A stretch of DNA of 64,000 bases from Christensenellaceae bacterium (GTDB lineage Bacteria > Bacillota > Clostridia > Christensenellales > Aristaeellaceae), in the NCBI GenBank assembly GCA_012837835.1, contig DUQK01000020.1, positions 42,708 to 106,707 of the forward strand. The letters run 5' to 3'. A model generated the notes under the pieces. That model ran no database searches, had not been told where the DNA came from, and saw only the letters and a program-made list of their open reading frames with translations. The translations under genes were made by a program, and so were the position numbers. The stretch's first letter is position 1. Every line of letters starts with the position of its first letter. This document shows, in pieces, positions 42,898 through 52,113 of the stretch.

Positions 42898-44525
42898 TAG
42901 GTAAAATTTTAGGCGAACGCTATGAAATTCTTGAACAAATAGGCGAGGGCGGAATGGCGATAGTATATAGGGCTAAGGATAGGAATACCAACCATGATGT
43001 CGCCATAAAGTTCCTAAAACCGGAATATCACGAAAACGCCGAGTTCGTTACCTTTTTTAAGCGCGAGGCAAAGGCTGTAAGCCGCATGAGCCATCATAAT
43101 ATAGTAAATCTTCTTGATGTAGGCGATGATGAAAACGGGCTTTACATTGTTATTGAATATGTACACGGTAAAACCCTAAAAGAGATAATAAAAGAACGCG
43201 GAAGAATACAGGAAAACCTTGCCGCGCAGATAATAATACGAATACTATCCGCGCTGCAACATGCGCATGATGCCGGTATTGTGCATAGGGATATTAAGCC
43301 GCAGAATATTCTTGTGGATAGAAACGGTTATATAAAGGTGTCGGATTTTGGCATAGCCCGCATGGTAGGAAGCCAAACCGAGCTTACCCATGCAAATGAC
43401 GATACCGTCATGGGAAGCGTGCATTATTTTTCTCCCGAGCAGGCGAGGGGTGAAACAGCTACTTTTTCAAGCGATATATATGCGACAGGTGTAGTGTTCT
43501 ATGAACTTTTAACTGGAAGACTGCCTTTTGAGGGCGATACTCCCGTTGCAATTGCGCTAAAGCATATTAATCAGCTGCCTCAGCCTATAAGAGCACTAGC
43601 TCCCGATGTATCCCCTGCAATAGAGGCTGTGGTGCAAAAAGCGCTATCCAAGGATCCGAATGACAGGTATGATTCCGCGCTATCCATGGCGCAGGCAATA
43701 AATAAGGCGCTAAAATTTCCCGAGAGGGATCCTTTAAAGGATACCCCTGTATTTACAAAAAACAGGGAAAAGTCTAAAAACCGCGTAAACAGATTGACGG
43801 TAAGAAGGAAGTTTATCACCCTTTTTGCAACGCTTATTGTGTTGTTTGCGCTGCTGTTCGGTTCTGTATCAATATTCAACTATGTTACAAACAAAACCCA
43901 AGCACCATATGTAATAGGCGAAACTGAGGAAGACGCAAAACGCATGGTTATAAATGCCTGGCTTAAGCCTGAAATTGTAAGGCAGAGTAGCTCTCAGCCT
44001 GCGGGTACTGTAATACTTCAGTCCCACGATTTTGGCTATCCAATGCAAAAAAACGATACATTTTTACTAACCGTAAGTACAGGACCGCTTGAAAAACCTG
44101 TGCCTAATTTGCTTGGTAAGAGTGAAGAAGAGGCTAAAAAAATTACTGACGGGCTTGGGCTTAACCTGTTGGTTTCTGAAAGAGTGCTTGACTCAAGCGC
44201 TATGGGAACGGTGTTAAGTCAAACGCCGCAATCGGGCAATGTGCTGTCATCTGGCGGAGTGGTGCAGGTTAAGGTATCGGGCGGTAAGGTTACTCTGCCT
44301 GATGTAACGGGTCTATACAGCGAAGAGGGTGTGCAGAGGTTTCAAAATGCAGGTCTTCCGCTAAGCAAAATAAAAGTTACACAGGTTCCCGTTAAGGATA
44401 GCGCACAGTTCAACAGAATAGCAGATCAGCTGCCTGAGGCGGGAAGCGTTGTAATGCCCGCCGATGCCACGCTTGAAGTTGTAATTGCGGTATATGTATC
44501 CGAGGAAAAGAGCGCGGAGGATTAG
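42894..44525 (+). CDS. prkC: Membrane Ser/Thr protein kinase with three PASTA domains
   Basis: A 543-residue kinase. The cytoplasmic kinase domain has GEGGMAIVY, the ATP Lys39 (VAIKFL), HRDIKPQN, DFGIAR and SPEQARGE. One membrane segment follows (around 303-325). Three extracellular PASTA repeats come next (about 337-400, 401-467, 468-536), which in this family bind muropeptides or lipid II. It is expected to regulate growth and wall synthesis together with PrpC. The C-terminus is short and acidic. Confidence 0.95.
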   Translation: MIGKILGERYEILEQIGEGGMAIVYRAKDRNTNHDVAIKFLKPEYHENAEFVTFFKREAKAVSRMSHHNIVNLLDVGDDENGLYIVIEYVHGKTLKEIIKERGRIQENLAAQIIIRILSALQHAHDAGIVHRDIKPQNILVDRNGYIKVSDFGIARMVGSQTELTHANDDTVMGSVHYFSPEQARGETATFSSDIYATGVVFYELLTGRLPFEGDTPVAIALKHINQLPQPIRALAPDVSPAIEAVVQKALSKDPNDRYDSALSMAQAINKALKFPERDPLKDTPVFTKNREKSKNRVNRLTVRRKFITLFATLIVLFALLFGSVSIFNYVTNKTQAPYVIGETEEDAKRMVINAWLKPEIVRQSSSQPAGTVILQSHDFGYPMQKNDTFLLTVSTGPLEKPVPNLLGKSEEEAKKITDGLGLNLLVSERVLDSSAMGTVLSQTPQSGNVLSSGGVVQVKVSGGKVTLPDVTGLYSEEGVQRFQNAGLPLSKIKVTQVPVKDSAQFNRIADQLPEAGSVVMPADATLEVVIAVYVSEEKSAED

Positions 44526-45401
44526 ATGATTGCGCGCATAGTAGAGGGTAGAGGCGGTATATTTACCGTTCAAAATGAAAACGGCGAAAAATATATTTTA
44601 AGAGCCGGCAATAAATTTAGGTACCAAGGTATTACACCGCTAGTGGGCGATAGGGTACACTATACCCCGGGCGAAAGCGAGCAGCACGGCTGGATAGATG
44701 AAATACTCCCAAGGAAGAATACCCTAACCCGCCCGCCTGTTGCGAACATAGAAAAACTGGGAATAGTTGTTGCGGAATACCCACAGCCAGATTGGCTTTT
44801 GGTGGATAAAATACTCCTAAATGCTTTTTTGCAGGAAATATCACCCGTGCTAATAATAAATAAGATTGACCTTGGAAGGACTGCGCTTGAAAGCGCTAAA
44901 AACATGTACTCAAAAACGGGCATACCTATATTGTACGTATCTGCAATTACCGGAGAGGGCATAGATGAGCTTAAAAAAGAGCTTAAATCATTTGTAAGCT
45001 GCTTTGCAGGGCAGTCCGGTGTGGGTAAAAGCACTCTGTTATCAAAACTTCTTGGTATAGAGCTTGAAACAGGGGAGCTAAGTCGTAAAACCATGCGCGG
45101 CAAGCAGACTACAAGACATACGCAGCTTTTTATAAGGGACGAAGTTATGCTTTTTGATACCCCCGGCTTTAGCCTATTAAATGTGCCTGAAGGCATAGAA
45201 CCCCATGAGTTAGCGCTGCTATACCCTGAGTTTAATAAATATTTAGGGCAATGCAAGTTTTCGCCCTGTTACCACGATACCGAGCCTGAATGTGCTGTGT
45301 CCATGGCGCTAGAAAGAGATGAGCTTAATTTAGACAGAGTGGAGCGCTACCGCTTATTACTGGCGGAAGTGCGCCATATGTGGCAAAATAGATATAATTA
45401 G
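44526..45401 (+). CDS. rsgA: Ribosome small subunit-dependent GTPase RsgA
   Basis: A 291-residue circularly permuted GTPase for 30S maturation. Motif order is permuted as expected: NKID (112-115), then SA, then GQSGVGKST (162-170), then DTPGF (211-215). The N-terminal OB fold is present, and the C-terminal Zn site is visible as Cys-rich QCKFSPCYH and EC. It begins directly after the kinase stop. Confidence 0.96.
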   Translation: MIARIVEGRGGIFTVQNENGEKYILRAGNKFRYQGITPLVGDRVHYTPGESEQHGWIDEILPRKNTLTRPPVANIEKLGIVVAEYPQPDWLLVDKILLNAFLQEISPVLIINKIDLGRTALESAKNMYSKTGIPILYVSAITGEGIDELKKELKSFVSCFAGQSGVGKSTLLSKLLGIELETGELSRKTMRGKQTTRHTQLFIRDEVMLFDTPGFSLLNVPEGIEPHELALLYPEFNKYLGQCKFSPCYHDTEPECAVSMALERDELNLDRVERYRLLLAEVRHMWQNRYN

Positions 45402-45417
45402 TAAATCGGGAGGGAAT

Positions 45418-46056
45418 ATGATTAATATAGCACCATCGATGTTGGCAGCGGATCCGCTTAATATAGGCAGGGATATACAGAAAATAGTTTCAGCTGGCGC
45501 TGATGTACTCCATATAGATATTATGGATGCGCATCTGGTGCCTAATTTAAGCTATGGACCCGCTATGGTTAAGGCGATAAGAAAAGGCTTTCCAAGCTGT
45601 ATTTTAGATGTACATTTAATGATGGATAATCCTGCAAATTATGTAAAGGCATTTATAACATCCGGCGCGGACGAACTAACCATACACGCCGAAATAAATG
45701 AGAATATCCCACGCATTATAGGGGAGATACATTCACTTGGCGCAAAGGCGGGTATATCCATAAAGCCTAAAACCAAGGTAAGCGAAATAGAAAAGTATAT
45801 AAATGATGTAGAGCTTATACTTATTATGAGCGTAGAGCCCGGCTTTGGCGGGCAGAAAATGATGCCTGATTGCCTTTTAAAACTGCGACAGCTTCGCGAT
45901 ATGGGCTACACCGGCACGCTATCGGTTGATGGCGGTATTAATGCAGAAAACGCAAAAATGGCGGTGCAGCATGGCGCAAACCGTCTGGTAATGGGTACTG
46001 CGCTTTTTAATAGCCAAGACCCAGCAAAAATAATAGCTGATATAAGGGCGCTTTGA
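45418..46056 (+). CDS. rpe: Ribulose-phosphate 3-epimerase
   Basis: A 212-residue TIM-barrel enzyme of the pentose phosphate pathway. Conserved stretches are IAPSMLAAD, HIDIMDAHLVPNLSYG, DVHLMMDNP, the glycine-rich SVEPGFGGQKM and VDGGI. GGGAGG precedes the ATG. It follows rsgA as in many Firmicutes, and overlaps rsmA by four bases. Confidence 0.96.
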   Translation: MINIAPSMLAADPLNIGRDIQKIVSAGADVLHIDIMDAHLVPNLSYGPAMVKAIRKGFPSCILDVHLMMDNPANYVKAFITSGADELTIHAEINENIPRIIGEIHSLGAKAGISIKPKTKVSEIEKYINDVELILIMSVEPGFGGQKMMPDCLLKLRQLRDMGYTGTLSVDGGINAENAKMAVQHGANRLVMGTALFNSQDPAKIIADIRAL

Positions 46057-46856
46057 AAAAGCTTAGGGCAAAAAAAACGCTGGGTCAGCATTTTTTAAAA
46101 CATGAACCCACGCTAAATAGCATAGTAAAAATATCTCAAGTTGATTCAAGCGCTACTGTGCTTGAAATAGGCGGAGGCATGGGGGATTTAAGTAAGCTTC
46201 TAGCTCCGCTTTGTAGTAAGCTAATAGTGGTTGAAACAGATGAGGATATGCTGCCCTATCTTAACATAGTGCTTGAAGAATATAATAATGTGCATGTTTT
46301 ACACGAAGATATATTAAAACTTAACCTATATGAATTGCTTGAAAATGAAAAGCCTTTACAAGTAGTAGCAAACCTGCCTTATTATTTGACAACTGAAATA
46401 ATGGAAAGGCTTTTTTTACTGCCTTTGCCCATTAAATCAATAAGCGTTATGGTGCAAAAGGAAGCGGGCGAAAGGCTGTGCGCGCAGGAAGGCAGTAAGC
46501 AAAGGGGACCTATATCCCTGATTGCTTCTATAAGGAGCGAAAGCGTACAAAAAATTTTAGTTACAAGGGATAAATTTACCCCCCCGCCGAGTGTTGACAG
46601 TGTATTCCTGCATTTTAATATGCGCCATGAGCCGCTTGTGTCTTATAGCGAGCTTAATAATATAATGCGCTTTTTTAACATGGCATTTTCTATGCGGAGG
46701 AAAACGCTTGTAAATAATTTAGGCAGCATAGCGGATAAAAAATTGCTTGCTGAAACCCTAGTTTCCCTTAATATAAAACCAAATGCAAGGGCTGAGGAAC
46801 TTAGTACAGAGCAGTTTATAGCTCTAGCTGAAAAACTAAATATTACAGAAAATTAA
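46053..46856 (+). CDS. rsmA: 16S rRNA dimethyladenosine transferase (RsmA/KsgA)
   Basis: A 267-residue SAM methyltransferase dimethylating A1518/A1519. KKTLGQHFLK, EIGGGMGDLS and the catalytic NLPYYLTT are present. The start is TTG 46053, overlapping the rpe stop. Its position directly after rpe, where a thiamine pyrophosphokinase gene is common, is less usual. No clear terminator follows. Confidence 0.95.
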   Translation: MKKLRAKKTLGQHFLKHEPTLNSIVKISQVDSSATVLEIGGGMGDLSKLLAPLCSKLIVVETDEDMLPYLNIVLEEYNNVHVLHEDILKLNLYELLENEKPLQVVANLPYYLTTEIMERLFLLPLPIKSISVMVQKEAGERLCAQEGSKQRGPISLIASIRSESVQKILVTRDKFTPPPSVDSVFLHFNMRHEPLVSYSELNNIMRFFNMAFSMRRKTLVNNLGSIADKKLLAETLVSLNIKPNARAEELSTEQFIALAEKLNITEN

Positions 46857-46863
46857 TAAAAGC

Positions 46864-46892
46864 TTTACAAAAAGGATATAATGTGATACAAT
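46864..46892 (+). promoter_or_regulatory. Promoter of the peptidoglycan-binding protein gene
   Basis: TTTACA (46864-46869), a 17-base spacer, TACAAT (46887-46892) with TGA extension, 28 bases before the ATG. Confidence 0.65.
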
Positions 46893-46920
46893 TCTCCCAC
46901 ATGGATAGAAGGAGGATGTT

Positions 46921-48936
46921 ATGTATAATAATAAGCCCCTAAAGGCTCTTTTGATAATAACGCTTTGCTTTATAATATTGTTGCCAGAAGTTTATGCCTT
47001 TCGCTATTCAACTTTAAGACCGGGGAACGAGGGTGTGGATATAAAGAATATGCAATCCGCTCTTTATTTCCTTAACTTCCCTATATCTGTTGATGGTAAG
47101 TACGGACCGCAAACACAGCAGGCAGTACTTTCGTTTCAGAGGGCAAATAAGCTTACCGCAGATGGGCTTGCGGGCAATCAGACACTGTCTAGGCTGTATT
47201 CACTAGCTCCACAGTACGATACTAGGTTTATATCAACGGGTAGTACAATAAGTAAACCGGTTAATTCAAATACATCTTCAAATGTAAATAATTCACAAAA
47301 TGCAGCACTAAACACGGAGTATACATCAAGTACTTATAGTTCCGCTCCATATGTAGGTCTTGGAAAATACCGCATGGGCGATGAATCTAACAATGTAAGA
47401 TTGCTCCAGCAAAGGTTAAATGAACTCGGCTATGACGCAGGCAGAGCTGATGCCGTGTTTGGCAGAAAAACCTATAATGCGCTTAAGGAATTTCAAAAGC
47501 AGGCGGGGTTAAGGCAAGACGGCATAGCAGGACAGGAAAGCTTTGACAGTCTTTTCTCTAATAATGCTCCAAGGGCTTCTATTGTAACAGCAGTGCCTGA
47601 GGCAAGCGAAAAAGTAAATATATCTACAGAAAAGCCTGCAGAACCCGTATATACTCCTGCTCCACAGGCGGAAAGCACTTTAAGCCCTCAAATTGTAACA
47701 AGCATAGCAAAGGTTGATACTCCAAATAGGGGCAGCTTAAATTTAAGACCAGAGCCTAAGAAGCGGGGGAGAATATCCACAATACCAAACGGTACGCTAT
47801 TAAGCGTATTATCTAAAGAAAATACTTGGTGCAGGGTAAACTACAACGGCATTATAGGCTATGTTATGACTGAGTTTTTAAATTTTAGCAATAGTAATAT
47901 AAATACACCAACAATAGCGCCTGAAATTAATAAGCAGGATATAGCAACAGAGCAGCCTACAAACTCTATACAAAACCCGGATACGCTTGATATAAGCACT
48001 ATTTCCCGCCCCGGGGATAAGGGCGATGATGTAAAAATACTACAGGCAAGGCTGCTTGAGCTTGGCTACAGCTTAATAGCAAGCGGCATATATGATGATG
48101 GAACAAAAAACGCAGTAATGGAATTTCAGAGAATAAACGGTCTTGTTATAGATGGCATAGCGGGCGCTAATACAAAGTCCGCGCTATATAGCGCTGCAGC
48201 CCAAAAGGCGGGGGAAGCTCCCATTAGCTATACTACGCTTAAACTAGACCAAAAAAGCGAAGCCATAGGCGCGTTAAATAGAAGGCTAAAAGAGCTTGGC
48301 TATAATGTTAACACAAGCGATTCTTTCGATATTAAAACCCATCAGGCGGTTACAAACTTCCAGATAATAAACGGCTTAAATGCGACAGGCTCTGCAAACC
48401 CAGCAATGCAAAGGCTGCTATATTCGGATGATGCCAGACCTTATGATGCCTCATACAGCGGGCTTTCGGAGAGTGCCGGAAGGGGAGATAAACCATCAAC
48501 CAGCAGCGTAAAGCTTCTGCATTGGTATAAGGATATAAAACCCTCGCTTGGAACAAGGCAGACGCTAACCGTATATCACCCAGGAAGCGGTATAAGCTTT
48601 AAACTAAGGACATATTCCCTTGGCGAACACGCGGATTCCGAGCCGCTTACACTTTCCGATACGCAGCTTATGAACCGCGCATTCGGACCTCCCAGCTGGA
48701 ACGCCAACGGCGTATATGTAAAACTTCCAAATGGCACTTGGACGGTTGCAGCCATGCACAATAGACCGCATCTTTCAGGCTCTATACCGGATAACGGATT
48801 TGACGGTCATCTATGCGTACATTTTCTAAGGGATATGGAAGAAACAAAGCGCGTATCCCCAAATTACGGCGTAACAAACCAGAATGTTATACGCAAGCTA
48901 TGGAAGAGCATATCAGGCGAGGAGCTGGACTATTAA
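46921..48936 (+). CDS. Multidomain peptidoglycan-binding protein with SH3 domain and uncharacterised C-terminal domain
   Basis: A 671-residue exported wall protein. There is a signal peptide or anchor at about 9-27. PG_binding_1 repeats lie at about 33-90, 150-212, 360-420 and 430-485, each with a pattern like VDGKYGPQTQQAV-FQ-DG. A bacterial SH3 domain lies at about 262-325 (LNLRPEPKKRGRISTI, WCRVNYNGIIGYV). A C-terminal domain of about 150 residues has HLCVHFLRD, which could be a Cys/His catalytic site of the L,D-transpeptidase kind, but I do not recognise the family. GGAGG precedes the ATG. Its stop overlaps that of the convergent antiporter gene. Confidence 0.85.
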   Translation: MYNNKPLKALLIITLCFIILLPEVYAFRYSTLRPGNEGVDIKNMQSALYFLNFPISVDGKYGPQTQQAVLSFQRANKLTADGLAGNQTLSRLYSLAPQYDTRFISTGSTISKPVNSNTSSNVNNSQNAALNTEYTSSTYSSAPYVGLGKYRMGDESNNVRLLQQRLNELGYDAGRADAVFGRKTYNALKEFQKQAGLRQDGIAGQESFDSLFSNNAPRASIVTAVPEASEKVNISTEKPAEPVYTPAPQAESTLSPQIVTSIAKVDTPNRGSLNLRPEPKKRGRISTIPNGTLLSVLSKENTWCRVNYNGIIGYVMTEFLNFSNSNINTPTIAPEINKQDIATEQPTNSIQNPDTLDISTISRPGDKGDDVKILQARLLELGYSLIASGIYDDGTKNAVMEFQRINGLVIDGIAGANTKSALYSAAAQKAGEAPISYTTLKLDQKSEAIGALNRRLKELGYNVNTSDSFDIKTHQAVTNFQIINGLNATGSANPAMQRLLYSDDARPYDASYSGLSESAGRGDKPSTSSVKLLHWYKDIKPSLGTRQTLTVYHPGSGISFKLRTYSLGEHADSEPLTLSDTQLMNRAFGPPSWNANGVYVKLPNGTWTVAAMHNRPHLSGSIPDNGFDGHLCVHFLRDMEETKRVSPNYGVTNQNVIRKLWKSISGEELDY

Positions 48937-50684
48937 AGTTTTTCCGCTATTAAGTTAAGCTTTTCAGCGACAAAGAAACCTGCGTTTTTTACCTTATTCC
49001 ATATTGGCTTAAGTATAGTATCTATTTCGAGCAGTTTTGGAGTTCTATCAACATAGTATATTTTGCCATCCTTGCGCTTAATAAGTATGATATTTACAAA
49101 GGCTATGTAAATTAAAGCACCTATTATAAGCGATTTTACTGTACCCATAATATTAATTTTAGAAAAATAGTCAACCGCATGTGTTTCTACGCCCCTAACA
49201 AAAGTGGGTATTGCGGCTATGGCTATTTTTTCCATAATGGCATTTGGGAAAAGCCCAAGTGGTATAAGCACAAGTGCAGATATTACGAGTGTAATTTTAA
49301 TAAGTAATGGTATACTCTTTTTGTTTTGCGCCTTTTCAGGCTTTGCTATAAATATACAGAAGTAAAGCTTTATCATGTACGCGAATGTTATTCCGCCTGA
49401 TATTATAAATATCCATTCCGCTGTTGTGTATAGAGTGTGGGCAAGGCTTGCAGGCTCAAACAACATAATATATTCTACCATGCCTTCGTGCAGAAGGGTT
49501 TTAGATGGATAGCCAGAGAAAAATGGAACGCCGCTTATTGAAAGCGCCCCAACTAAAAAGCATATATTAAGCAGCGGATACGCTTTGCCTGAGCCTTTTA
49601 TATCGTTTAAGCTAAGCGAGCCGTTTAGCATATATACATAGCCCGCGCATAGGAATAGACACAGCTTTACAAGGCTATGGTTTAGCATATGCATAATAGT
49701 GCCTTCCATAGCTATTGCGGAGTGATTATTAAGTAATATTTGCATAGATATGCCAACAAGTATAAAGCCTATCTGGCTCATAGATGAGCAGGCGAGTGTA
49801 CGCTTTAAATTGGTGGAGAAAAGAGCAAGCAGCGCGCCAAGTACCATAGTAATAAGACCAAATACAAGAAGTATATTGCCCCAAGGAACAAAGCCGCTCA
49901 TTAGGCTGAAGCTTATATGCAGTATGCCGAATACTCCAACCTTTGTAAGCATACCTGAAAGCAATGCGCTTGCAGGTGCAGTGGCTACGGGGTGTGCAAG
50001 CGGAAGCCAGCCGTGAACCGGGAACATACCCGCCTTCGCCCCAAAGCCAAGCAAAATTAGCGTTGCAGGTAGTATTAGGGTATTTTTATTGTCTATAAGT
50101 TGCGCCTTTTCAAATATAACATCGTATGAAAAGCTGCCCGTTTTGGGGTATAGATACATCATTCCAAGCAGTACAAGCATACCGCCAAGTACTGCGGTTG
50201 CAATATAGCTCCTGCCGGCTATGAGCGCGTCTTCTGTTTCCTCATGCGAAACAAGTGGGTAGCTTACAAAGCTTAGTATTTCAAAGAATAAAAAGCTTGT
50301 ATATAAATCTGCAGACAGGAATACCCCGAGCGCCGTGCTTAGGCTTAGAAGCGAAAACATGCCGTAACGCGGCTTTTTATGTATGTCATAAAAATAAGGC
50401 GGGGAATATAAAGAGCTTATAGCCCAGAGGAATGAGCAGGCTAGGGCATATAGGCTGCGGAAAGAATCCGCTTTAAAGCTGATAGGGAAATCCGGCATTA
50501 TAGGTATTTTAAGCTCTATTACATGCGGATAGGTGTATAATACTACCGATATTAAAAGGCATATAAAGCTTACAGCTATTACTACCGGAAATACATTTTT
50601 CTCATTTTTGCTACCTAAATAGTAGCAAAAAAGTGCCAAAACTGCGGGGAAAAATATCAAGATGAAAATTAATGTGTTAAGCAT
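48933..50684 (-). CDS. Complex-I/Mrp-type proton-conducting membrane subunit (NuoL/MrpD-like)
   Basis: A 583-residue integral membrane protein with about 14 segments. Antiporter-module features: the conserved Glu in SYPLVSHEETED, KAGMFPVHGWLPLAHPVATAPASALLSG (core Lys), NHSLVKLCLFLCAG and the later SKTLLHEG Lys. An extra C-terminal segment is followed by a basic, then amphipathic cytosolic tail (about 530-583). It is paired with a shorter paralogue upstream, nine bases away. No other complex I, Mrp or Ech subunits are near. AGGAGGG precedes the ATG. Confidence 0.85.
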   Translation of the reverse strand: MLNTLIFILIFFPAVLALFCYYLGSKNEKNVFPVVIAVSFICLLISVVLYTYPHVIELKIPIMPDFPISFKADSFRSLYALACSFLWAISSLYSPPYFYDIHKKPRYGMFSLLSLSTALGVFLSADLYTSFLFFEILSFVSYPLVSHEETEDALIAGRSYIATAVLGGMLVLLGMMYLYPKTGSFSYDVIFEKAQLIDNKNTLILPATLILLGFGAKAGMFPVHGWLPLAHPVATAPASALLSGMLTKVGVFGILHISFSLMSGFVPWGNILLVFGLITMVLGALLALFSTNLKRTLACSSMSQIGFILVGISMQILLNNHSAIAMEGTIMHMLNHSLVKLCLFLCAGYVYMLNGSLSLNDIKGSGKAYPLLNICFLVGALSISGVPFFSGYPSKTLLHEGMVEYIMLFEPASLAHTLYTTAEWIFIISGGITFAYMIKLYFCIFIAKPEKAQNKKSIPLLIKITLVISALVLIPLGLFPNAIMEKIAIAAIPTFVRGVETHAVDYFSKINIMGTVKSLIIGALIYIAFVNIILIKRKDGKIYYVDRTPKLLEIDTILKPIWNKVKNAGFFVAEKLNLIAEKL

Positions 50685-50692
50685 ATTCCCTC

Positions 50693-52078
50693 CTAAATTA
50701 CAAAGCCTATAAATGCGCTAAGGAGTGTAAGCAGCGCCATAGGTAAAGCCATAACAGGTGAAATTTTATCGCTTTTTAGTGCAATATTATCGCCCTTATT
50801 AAAAAATGCGCCTATACATACAGGCAGCAGGTACGAGGCTGTAAGCAGCGCAGATATTATAAGCACTATTGGCACTATATAACCCAGCACACCGCCTACT
50901 GAAACTGCCAAATACCATTTGCTGTAAAAACCTATGAGTGGCGGTATACCTATAAGCGCAAATGAAAGCAGCGAAAAACATACGAATGTAAATGGCATTT
51001 TATGTCCTAAACCCTTTAATTCGTCAACATTTTTTATGCCTGTTTCGTTGAGTATTGCCCCTGCGCATAGGAAAAGCCCGCTTTTTATTATAGCGTGTGC
51101 AATTACATGCAGCATAGCTCCTTGTAGTGAAGCCTCATTTGCTAAAAATATTCCGCACAGTATATATGATAGCTGAGATACCGATGAATACGCCAACCTT
51201 CTTTTAAGCTCTTTTTCTTTAAGCGCAAGTGTTGAGCCTAAAAGTATTGTTATTAGAGAAAGGATTATAAGTACATATTGAACAAAGCTGCCTGAAAAAA
51301 CCTCTGTACCTACGCTAAAATATATAAGGCGTATTAGCGTAATTATTCCCGCCTTTGTAATAAGACCCGAAAGCACAGCGCTTGCAGGGGAGGGGGCGAC
51401 AGGATGTGCGGCAGGTAGCCAGTTATACTGCGGAAACAGCCCCGCCTTTGATGAAAAGCCCAAGCATGAAATTAGCAAGAATATTAAAAAAAATATATTA
51501 CTTGAACTTTGAGAAGCGTCAAACATACCGCCTTTTGTAAAATAAGTGCTGCTAAGGCGCGGCAATACAAATAACAGCCCAATAAGCGCAAGCAAAGCGC
51601 CAACGGAAGAATGCTTAACATATTCTTTGCCTGTATTTATAGCTTTTTCGGTTTTATCAAAGGCAACCATAGGGGCGGAGGAAAGAGCTGCTAAAACAAA
51701 GAAAAGAAACATTGCCGCAACTGTGTTTGCGAAGCTTAGCCCTATTAGAAAACCAAGGATTAACATAAAGGATATATAGAAAGATTTTGTGTCGCCTTCA
51801 TCCCTAAAATACCATAGGGAATATATGCCTGCAAGCAAGAATATGCCGCTAAACAGAAGCGCAAATACATTTGATATGCTGTCGTATTTAAGTGCAAAAG
51901 AAAGAACGCCTGCGCTTAAAATGTTTATTTCGCCTGCAGGAGCTAGGTTTAAAAATACAACGCAAGCAAACACGCCAATTAGTGTAGCCACAAGCAGGCG
52001 CAAGATTAATTTTTTGTTATTTATAAAAGCCGCGCACACGGAAAATGCACACGGCAACAATATTGGTAAAAGCAACAA
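50693..52078 (-). CDS. Complex-I/Mrp-type proton-conducting membrane subunit (NuoN/MrpD-like)
   Basis: A 461-residue membrane protein of the same superfamily as its neighbour, about 14 segments. Core motifs are SKAGLFPQYNWLPAAHPVAPSPASAVLSG, HAIIKSGLFLCAGA and GFYSKWYLA, giving the conserved lysines. The start is TTG 52078, with GGAGG eight bases upstream. It is the first gene of the two-gene unit. The pair could work as an ion-pumping module for a complex whose other genes are elsewhere, or as a stand-alone antiporter. Confidence 0.85.
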   Translation of the reverse strand: MLLLPILLPCAFSVCAAFINNKKLILRLLVATLIGVFACVVFLNLAPAGEINILSAGVLSFALKYDSISNVFALLFSGIFLLAGIYSLWYFRDEGDTKSFYISFMLILGFLIGLSFANTVAAMFLFFVLAALSSAPMVAFDKTEKAINTGKEYVKHSSVGALLALIGLLFVLPRLSSTYFTKGGMFDASQSSSNIFFLIFLLISCLGFSSKAGLFPQYNWLPAAHPVAPSPASAVLSGLITKAGIITLIRLIYFSVGTEVFSGSFVQYVLIILSLITILLGSTLALKEKELKRRLAYSSVSQLSYILCGIFLANEASLQGAMLHVIAHAIIKSGLFLCAGAILNETGIKNVDELKGLGHKMPFTFVCFSLLSFALIGIPPLIGFYSKWYLAVSVGGVLGYIVPIVLIISALLTASYLLPVCIGAFFNKGDNIALKSDKISPVMALPMALLTLLSAFIGFVI

Positions 52079-52113
52079 TTATATTACCTCCGGTTAATAG
52101 TTATTTTAAGCAA

